Below, piece after piece: positions 56,342 through 64,000 of a DNA stretch of 64,000 bases. Position numbers and translations under genes: made by a program. Within the stretch, counting starts at the first letter, position 1. Each line of letters begins with the position of its first letter. Where the stretch lies: the NCBI GenBank assembly GCA_027922465.2, contig BQMF02000472.1, positions 1 to 64,000 of the forward strand. Reading direction: 5' to 3'. The stretch comes from Turritopsis dohrnii. Its lineage: Eukaryota > Cnidaria > Hydrozoa > Anthoathecata > Oceaniidae. Under the pieces are notes generated by a model. It made no database searches and was not told where the DNA came from. It saw only the letters and a program-made list of their open reading frames with translations.

Positions 56342-57001
56342 ATGTCAGAAAGATGGAAAAATTATAGAAGATTGCGAGATGCAGAAGACAGGTTATTAGC
56401 AGACAATTTCATTGATGTATTAGAAGTGACCTGCCATAGTGAAGTTAGTGATAGCGAAGTAAGTGATAGTGAAGTTAGTGATAGTGAACCTGATTTGCAG
56501 AGTGTTGTCAAATGGTGTAGTAGTAGTGGTGCTTCCAGTCATGCAACAGAAAACGACTTTGAACAGAGTGCTGCAGGTGATAATGTTTATAGGCAGTATG
56601 TTTCTGAAAGTTTGAGTAGTTCTGATTCAGATGGACCTGTACCAATTAGATTCGAAAAGTTAAAAGAAGATTTTGGAGGATGGGCAGCACGTAACAAATG
56701 CACCCGAACTTGTGTGAATGAATTGCTACATGTTCTTAAAGAATGTGGCTTTAATGCGTTACCGAAAGACAGTAGAACACTATTAGAGAGTCCTAGGCAT
56801 GTCGATGTAGTTGAAAAATGTGGTGGTCGTTAAATTTATATTGGCATTGAAGAGAAGTTAAGAAAATTGTTAAAGAATAGTGCTCATTTAAGTGACATCA
56901 ATGTACTAGTTAATTTTGATGGACTTCCACTCTTCAAATCTTCTGGTACTCAGATGTGGCCAATCCTGGCAATGATAGAAGGCCACGTTTACCATTTTTA
57001 G
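56342..57001 (+). pseudogene. Transposase-like gene fragment, left arm
   Basis: ATG at 56342 (MSERWKNYRRLRDAEDRLL), a Ser/Asp-rich stretch with SEVSD repeats, then FGGWAARNKCTRTCVNELL and LPKDSRTLLESPR. TAA at 56831-56833 interrupts the frame, which continues with INVLVNFDGLPLFKSSGTQ to TAG at 56999-57001. These blocks belong to a widespread invertebrate family often labelled transposase domain-containing; the downstream catalytic part is absent. Its twin lies at 63195-63854. Confidence 0.6.
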
Positions 57002-59628
57002 TGGCATTATATTGTACTTGGTCGCATTAGCCCGATGACGAGGGTGCTGGTTCGGCTTGCTCTCCTTTCGATCTTAAAAAAATTTTTTAGCTGACATCTT
57101 TTTCTTCATGAGTAAGGAAATACATAGCAAAAGTTTCTTCCGCAAATGTTTCTGACGAAAAATTTTGTCAACGAGAATTTTGTCCAACAAAGTTTTGTTT
57201 GATAATATGAAACAAAACAAAACAGAGAACATTTTTTCAATCATTCTTTAACATATGGGATGCTGTTTGAGAATACATACACAAGTGACAGATATAAAAT
57301 AAATAATTATAAGATAGCTGTGGAAATGAAAATATTTGATCAAAAGCAATTTATATACCTTAAAACCACTTTAATACACAATAATTCACGGAAGAGTTTT
57401 AGATCTTGCAGAGTAATTTCGTTAAAACTTTCTTCGTCTATATTCACCATCTCATTTTGCGTTCCAGCTTAAACCTCCAACACTTCACTGGAAGAAACGT
57501 CCTTTGCCTCGAAAACTTGTGTGAGGGTAGTATCATCATCGAATTTTGTTATCGCGGTTATAAAAATAAAGCGACTTTTCGTGTCTATTATCGTTAATTT
57601 TATAATCATTTTCGATAATACACTTGTCAGCAGCTTAAGCACTTTTCTGCATATATGTAAAGTGTTTTGATTTTTTCCTTACACAATTCGAAAACGTGAA
57701 TTAAAGAATAAAAGAAGACATTCCATTGATTCACATGGAATACCGGATGTATATTTCATTTTAAAGGAGAACAAAGCAACGAAGTAGAGCCCTGCACTAC
57801 GGGTATAAACATGACTAGACATGTATACTTAAAAGTAAAAAACATCTTACGAAGCTTTGTTAAAAAGAAAATATGCGAAGAAGTAACTATTTCGTAAATC
57901 TCTCCACCGTTGTTCTGACGAATTTGATTTGAATACATACATCTATTTACAATTTCGCTGCAATGACGGAGGAGAGATTTCCGAAACCAGGGCATAAAAA
58001 CTGAGGAGTTCTCATTATTGATATGTATTAAAACAATATTTACGGCGAGGTACCCATCACATTTAGGCATTAAAGCTTTCGTAACGTACATGATGAGGTT
58101 CCTCTCTTGTATTTTTTTAAGTTTCTTTAGGTTCAGTTTAGTTTTAGTCTTATTTTTTAAAAATGCTTTTAGTTGTAAAAATAATGCATTTTAATGCGCA
58201 TTATCTGTCCAAAAAATCTTAATGCGTGCGGGTTACGCTGAACGAAGTATTAAATAACTATGGCCTAACGTGTTGCAAAACAGTGTACTTTATTGAAGAG
58301 TCAGCCAAAAAAACAAGTGTAACGTGTGCGTAACGTGTGTGTAACGTGTGAAACACTTCTGTTTTTACTTTCATTATGTCACATTTTGTTTTGTTTGAGC
58401 CATACTACACTGACAAGATGTCCTAAGTAGCAGTCGTAACTAAGCACAAGTCCATAAACTAAATAAACAAAACCCCTTTTACATAATCTATGTATATACA
58501 TATACCTAATACATGAGGCAATGACTTAAACTGGACTCCAAGACTGTTTCTCAATGGTAGAAAGGGAGTACAGGGAATTATAAGCACAATTATTTTAAGT
58601 TTTCCCAATATATTTTGTGGAGGGTTGTAGACAACTGGAGCTTATCATCTTTTTTTGTTATGCGATCGGGATTTCGGAATCAGAAAGTAAATGTAATGAA
58701 AGGAATTTTTTTGTGACACAGGTCTCATGAAATGCTCTCCTCAATAACCATATTTGGAACTTCAAATTTCAATAATAAAGAAGCGACAATGGATTTGTGG
58801 CAAAAGAAAAAAATTTAATGAATAGAAGATCATTTATAGTTGATGCCGCAGAAGCAGATGGTGAGTTACATAATATTTTAACCTAATGTACAGGTATTTA
58901 TTATATATAAGAGTAGAGCTTTAAAGTTTTGCATCTTCTATTTTGTTGTTACATAAAAATTATTTCACTCCTTCAAGTTATGTTTATATATAGAACAGCA
59001 TTTACTTCATCACAAATTGCAGTTTTTCACTACTTGTTTAATAGATAACCACAAATTGCAGCTTAAAAGGATGTGGTACCTATAAATGTAGTGTTATATT
59101 TTTCATTCACTGCGTAAAGATTGAGATAGTAACTTTGGTTTGTTTTTTTATAAAAAAAAGTCGAATTTTATAGTTAATCTAATTTGATAACTAAAATAAA
59201 CCACTTTCAACTATTGCTGTAAGTAAATTTAGCTGGAGTCAATTTACGTTTTACAAAGAGTGATGTTTAGATGACTTTTCCACCTATACTATCAGACATT
59301 AATTTTCCACAAAAGTGATGTAATTTTCCCTAAATGAAGAAAATTTTGACCTATGGAAGCGTTTTTTTTGCTTTTTCGCTTACGAAGAATTTAACCCGAT
59401 ATATTTATTGTTCTCGCGGCCCTCCGTAATTTTCTCGCTGTTTCTGAACCCGTTAAGTGCATTCTCTAGGATGATAGAACCTTGGATTATATGTTTTAGA
59501 TTCACTTGTTTAAGATTTATTGTGTGTAAAGAAATTAACTCTGTGAATTACTGAAATTTTCCCCAACCAAATTTCCCCCCAAATTTCCTGCACCTGCAAA
59601 TATTTTCCACAACTTTTTTCCCCGATAA
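57002..59628. other. Left arm, inner part
   Basis: No recognised gene. A minus-strand frame of 111 codons (57756-58091) has no motif. Short tandem 'aacgtgtg' units lie near 58318-58350. The last 100 bases are rich in 'ttttcccc' words. Confidence 0.4.
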
Positions 59629-60568
59629 ATTCAGATACATCATTTTACGGAAATATCCTCTATTCGTTTTAAACTCGTTTTATACTACAATGCAGAATTT
59701 CACTGATGCCATGAAATTTAGATTAATAACTAGTATCTCGTGTAAAAGTTTTTTACGGTTTTTATTTCAAAAACATTGTGACGAAAACAGGTGACGAAAA
59801 ATTAAATCACCGAATCTTGAAAAGAAATGGAGCCCATGTTGTAGAGCTTGAAAAACTGAGCTAAAAAATGTGTGGGATCGTTTCGCTACAACCAACTGTT
59901 GCAGAGATATCGTAGGTCAAAGATTGTGATGACGTCATATCCGCAGTACCAAATTAAATTTAGGTCTAAATGTTGCGTCGCTCCATCACCCATGTCACGG
60001 ACCCTAAAAAACATCAGTTATCCTTATTGGTTCTCGAGATATTTCCCCCAAAACAACGAGTTCCATTGGGGATGCAATGCAATGCTTCCCCCTGATCATA
60101 AAAACATCTGACGTCAAATGTCACGTGCTATTATACTAATCGTGAATGTGTCCACGATGAAGAAGATTTTGACCATTAAAAAACAAAAAAACAAACACTC
60201 TCTAAGTTTAATGTGTTACACACGATTGCGAATTAGTATAAGTAGATAAGAAATAAATAAAATACAGCTCTCCGCAAAAATGAATAAAAACCAGGAAATT
60301 TTTTTGGAAAGAAAGAAACATCTCATCATTGGATTTATTTCGACGTCAACAAACCGAATGTGTATGACAAACCTACCTTATCAGAGAAAAAAAATCGGTG
60401 AAAAATTTAGTCTCTTAAAGAAATTTTTGTCACTTTTCCCCTACCAATTCTTGAAATTAGTCACTTTTCCCTGACTAAATTTTGAAATTAGTCTTTTTCC
60501 CTGACTAATTATTTTCAATATCAGAACAAAATCAAGATATTACAATAACGTCTGAGTTATTGTATGCC
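59629..60568. other. Unique spacer between the inverted arms, about 940 bases
   Basis: Not mirrored. Contains a three-copy short repeat 'gaaattagtcactttt'/'ccctgactaa' at about 60430-60515 and two tgacgtca-like sites near 59930 and 60110. No gene seen. Confidence 0.6.
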
Positions 60569-63194
60569 TTATCGGGGAAAAAAGTTGTGGAAAATATTTG
60601 CAGGTGCAGGAAATTTGGGGGGAAATTTGGTTGGGGAAAATTTCAGTAATTCACAGAGTTAATTTCTTTACACACAATAAATCTTAAACAAGTGAATCTA
60701 AAACATATAATCCAAGGTTCTATCATCCTAGAGAATGCACTTAACGGGTTCAGAAACAGCGAGAAAATTACGGAGGGCCGCGAGAACAATAAATATATCG
60801 GGTTAAATTCTTCGTAAGCGAAAAAGCAAAAAAACGCTTCCATAGGTCAAAATTTTCTTCATTTAGGGAAAATTACATCACTTTTGTGGAAAATTAATGT
60901 CTGATAGTATAGGTGGAAAAGTCATCTAAACATCACTCTTTGTAAAACGTAAATTGACTCCAGCTAAATTTACTTACAGCAATAGTTGAAAGTGGTTTAT
61001 TTTAGTTATCAAATTAGATTAACTATAAAATTCGACTTTTTTTTATAAAAAAACAAACCAAAGTTACTATCTCAATCTTTACGCAGTGAATGAAAAATAT
61101 AACACTACATTTATAGGTACCACATCCTTTTAAGCTGCAATTTGTGGTTATCTATTAAACAAGTAGTGAAAAACTGCAATTTGTGATGAAGTAAATGCTG
61201 TTCTATATATAAACATAACTTGAAGGAGTGAAATAATTTTTATGTAACAACAAAATAGAAGATGCAAAACTTTAAAGCTCTACTCTTATATATAATAAAT
61301 ACCTGTACATTAGGTTAAAATATTATGTAACTCACCATCTGCTTCTGCGGCATCAACTATAAATGATCTTCTATTCATTAAATTTTTTTCTTTTGCCACA
61401 AATCCATTGTCGCTTCTTTATTATTGAAATTTGAAGTTCCAAATATGGTTATTGAGGAGAGCATTTCATGAGACCTGTGTCACAAAAAAATTCCTTTCAT
61501 TACATTTACTTTCTGATTCCGAAATCCCGATCGCATAACAAAAAAAGATGATAAGCTCCAGTTGTCTACAACCCTCCACAAAATATATTGGGAAAACTTA
61601 AAATAATTGTGCTTATAATTCCCTGTACTCCCTTTCTACCATTGAGAAACAGTCTTGGAGTCCAGTTTAAGTCATTGCCTCATGTATTAGGTATATGTAT
61701 ATACATAGATTATGTAAAAGGGGTTTTGTTTATTTAGTTTATGGACTTGTGCTTAGTTACGACTGCTACTTAGGACATCTTGTCAGTGTAGTATGGCTCA
61801 AACAAAACAAAATGTGACATAATGAAAGTAAAAACAGAAGTGTTTCACACGTTACACACACGTTACGCACACGTTACACTTGTTTTTTTGGCTGACTCTT
61901 CAATAAAGTACACTGTTTTGCAACACGTTAGGCCATAGTTATTTAATACTTCGTTCAGCGTAACCCGCACGCATTAAGATTTTTTGGACAGATAATGCGC
62001 ATTAAAATGCATTATTTTTACAACTAAAAGCATTTTTAAAAAATAAGACTAAAACTAAACTGAACCTAAAGAAACTTAAAAAAATACAAGAGAGGAACCT
62101 CATCATGTACGTTACGAAAGCTTTAATGCCTAAATGTGATGGGTACCTCGCCGTAAATATTGTTTTAATACATATCAATAATGAGAACTCCTCAGTTTTT
62201 ATGCCCTGGTTTCGGAAATCTCTCCTCCGTCATTGCAGCGAAATTGTAAATAGATGTATGTATTCAAATCAAATTCGTCAGAACAACGGTGGAGAGATTT
62301 ACGAAATAGTTACTTCTTCGCATATTTTCTTTTTAACAAAGCTTCGTAAGATGTTTTTTACTTTTAAGTATACATGTCTAGTCATGTTTATACCCGTAGT
62401 GCAGGGCTCTACTTCGTTGCTTTGTTCTCCTTTAAAATGAAATATACATCCGGTATTCCATGTGAATCAATGGAATGTCTTCTTTTATTCTTTAATTCAC
62501 GTTTTCGAATTGTGTAAGGAAAAAATCAAAACACTTTACATATATGCAGAAAAGTGCTTAAGCTGCTGACAAGTGTATTATCGAAAATGATTATAAAATT
62601 AACGATAATAGACACGAAAAGTCGCTTTATTTTTATAACCGCGATAACAAAATTCGATGATGATACTACCCTCACACAAGTTTTCGAGGCAAAGGACGTT
62701 TCTTCCAGTGAAGTGTTGGAGGTTTAAGCTGGAACGCAAAATGAGATGGTGAATATAGACGAAGAAAGTTTTAACGAAATTACTCTGCAAGATCTAAAAC
62801 TCTTCCGTGAATTATTGTGTATTAAAGTGGTTTTAAGGTATATAAATTGCTTTTGATCAAATATTTTCATTTCCACAGCTATCTTATAATTATTTATTTT
62901 ATATCTGTCACTTGTGTATGTATTCTCAAACAGCATCCCATATGTTAAAGAATGATTGAAAAAATGTTCTCTGTTTTGTTTTGTTTCATATTATCAAACA
63001 AAACTTTGTTGGACAAAATTCTCGTTGACAAAATTTTTCGTCAGAAACATTTGCGGAAGAAACTTTTGCTATGTATTTCCTTACTCATGAAGAAAAAGAT
63101 GTCAGCTAAAAAATTTTTTTAAGATCGAAAGGAGAGCAAGCCGAACCAGCACCCTCGTCATCGGGCTAATGCGACCAAGTACAATATAATGCCA
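60569..63194. other. Right arm, inner part
   Basis: Mirror of 57002-59628, with the same 111-codon frame (62105-62440, plus strand) and no recognised gene. Confidence 0.4.
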
Positions 63195-63854
63195 CTAAAA
63201 ATGGTAAACGTGGCCTTCTATCATTGCCAGGATTGGCCACATCTGAGTACCAGAAGATTTGAAGAGTGGAAGTCCATCAAAATTAACTAGTACATTGATG
63301 TCACTTAAATGAGCACTATTCTTTAACAATTTTCTTAACTTCTCTTCAATGCCAATATAAATTTAACGACCACCACATTTTTCAACTACATCGACATGCC
63401 TAGGACTCTCTAATAGTGTTCTACTGTCTTTCGGTAACGCATTAAAGCCACATTCTTTAAGAACATGTAGCAATTCATTCACACAAGTTCGGGTGCATTT
63501 GTTACGTGCTGCCCATCCTCCAAAATCTTCTTTTAACTTTTCGAATCTAATTGGTACAGGTCCATCTGAATCAGAACTACTCAAACTTTCAGAAACATAC
63601 TGCCTATAAACATTATCACCTGCAGCACTCTGTTCAAAGTCGTTTTCTGTTGCATGACTGGAAGCACCACTACTACTACACCATTTGACAACACTCTGCA
63701 AATCAGGTTCACTATCACTAACTTCACTATCACTTACTTCGCTATCACTAACTTCACTATGGCAGGTCACTTCTAATACATCAATGAAATTGTCTGCTAA
63801 TAACCTGTCTTCTGCATCTCGCAATCTTCTATAATTTTTCCATCTTTCTGACAT
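63195..63854 (-). pseudogene. Transposase-like gene fragment, right arm
   Basis: Mirror of 56342-57001 with the same ATG (63854), the same in-frame stop (63363-63365) and the same 3' truncation. It points inward to the spacer. Sharing the lesions shows that the arm was duplicated, or converted, after the gene broke. Confidence 0.6.
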
Positions 63855-64000
63855 AGTAGAAACAACAAAACAGTTTGGTCAAATTATATGTTTTAATATG
63901 ACTCAATTCAATGTCTGCTTTTGTGAGGTCACATCTTTTTTATAAGAAGTACCTATTGCCCATCAAGTCTAAAATATTATGAGTTCATTAAATATCGTAA

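Larger units (their letters stand above)
56196..59628 (+). repeat. Left arm of a giant inverted repeat
   Basis: Bases 56196-59628 are the reverse complement of 60569-64000. The only difference I found in the parts compared is a T8 versus A7 run (59362-59369 against the right arm). Paired positions sum to 120196 outside that indel and 120197 inside it. The inner edge is ...ccccgataa. The outer edge is unknown, because the right arm leaves the window. Confidence 0.95.
60569..64000 (-). repeat. Right arm of the giant inverted repeat (continues past the window)
   Basis: Reverse complement of 56196-59628, beginning ttatcgggg. Still perfectly mirrored at the last base, so the true arm is longer than 3.43 kb. 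Confidence 0.95.

Noticed and set aside
57015..57070. tRNA-like 'ggttcgg' near 'tggtcgcattag' in both palindrome arms
   Set aside because: Box B is poor (GGTTCGGCTTG) and no cloverleaf forms.
56196..64000. Palindrome as a missed-adapter sequencing artefact
   Set aside because: Such artefacts usually have little or no unique spacer; here 940 bases are unique and the arms differ by an indel. Not fully excluded without reads.

Overview
The window is AT-rich animal DNA built almost entirely of nested mobile elements. It shows spliceosomal introns (a supported 80-base intron at 23336-23415), non-LTR elements with 2A-like N termini, and piggyBac, pogo/Tigger, Harbinger/ISL2EU, Helitron, Helentron (Helitron2) and Ty3/gypsy sequences. 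This mix fits a non-vertebrate metazoan. A cnidarian or another early-branching or lophotrochozoan animal is my best guess, but the species cannot be fixed from the sequence. I see no ordinary single-copy housekeeping gene.

Left part (1-18795). A head-to-tail series of seven related non-coding units (1-8614) leads into a 10.2 kb element with a single uninterrupted 2240-codon reading frame (9257-15979). The product has a hydrophobic leader, a canonical 2A ribosome-skipping motif, a cysteine-protease-like domain, ten 20-residue repeats, HUH/two-tyrosine Rep, PIF1 helicase and an APE-type endonuclease. This is the Helentron/Helitron2 plan, and it looks intact. The seven units and the autonomous element share one 34-base 3' end containing two overlapping small hairpins, which suggests the units are its non-autonomous relatives.

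Middle part (18796-36750). A long gene of a multicopy animal family (18876-23483) ends in a domain I read as FEN1/PIN-like nuclease from its acidic residues. It carries one probable frameshift and one in-frame TGA. Next come a tandem-repeat patch, a small minus-strand coiled-coil gene with CCAAT boxes, a Harbinger transposase remnant, a nearly complete but broken piggyBac copy, a MADF/BESS-like exon, reverse-transcriptase and gypsy pol remnants on the minus strand, and a MITE with long perfect inverted ends.

Right-centre (36751-56150). This holds LINE endonuclease ORFs in both orientations, a piggyBac end, pieces of a canonical A/T-inserting Helitron, and a pogo/Tigger element with perfect 25-base TIRs. 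The Tigger carries a HIRAN-like gene divergent from its transposase and sits inside a THAP/ISL2EU-type transposase pseudogene. Further on are a second piggyBac N-terminal remnant with RGG-like repeats, a complete non-autonomous Helitron joined to a second copy, another LINE, a gypsy gag remnant cut by a LINE tail, and a TA-flanked MITE.

Right end (56196-64000). A very large inverted repeat has arms of at least 3.43 kb around a 940-base unique spacer, and I saw only one homopolymer difference between the arms in the parts compared. Each arm carries the same broken transposase-like gene pointing inward. The right arm runs off the window.
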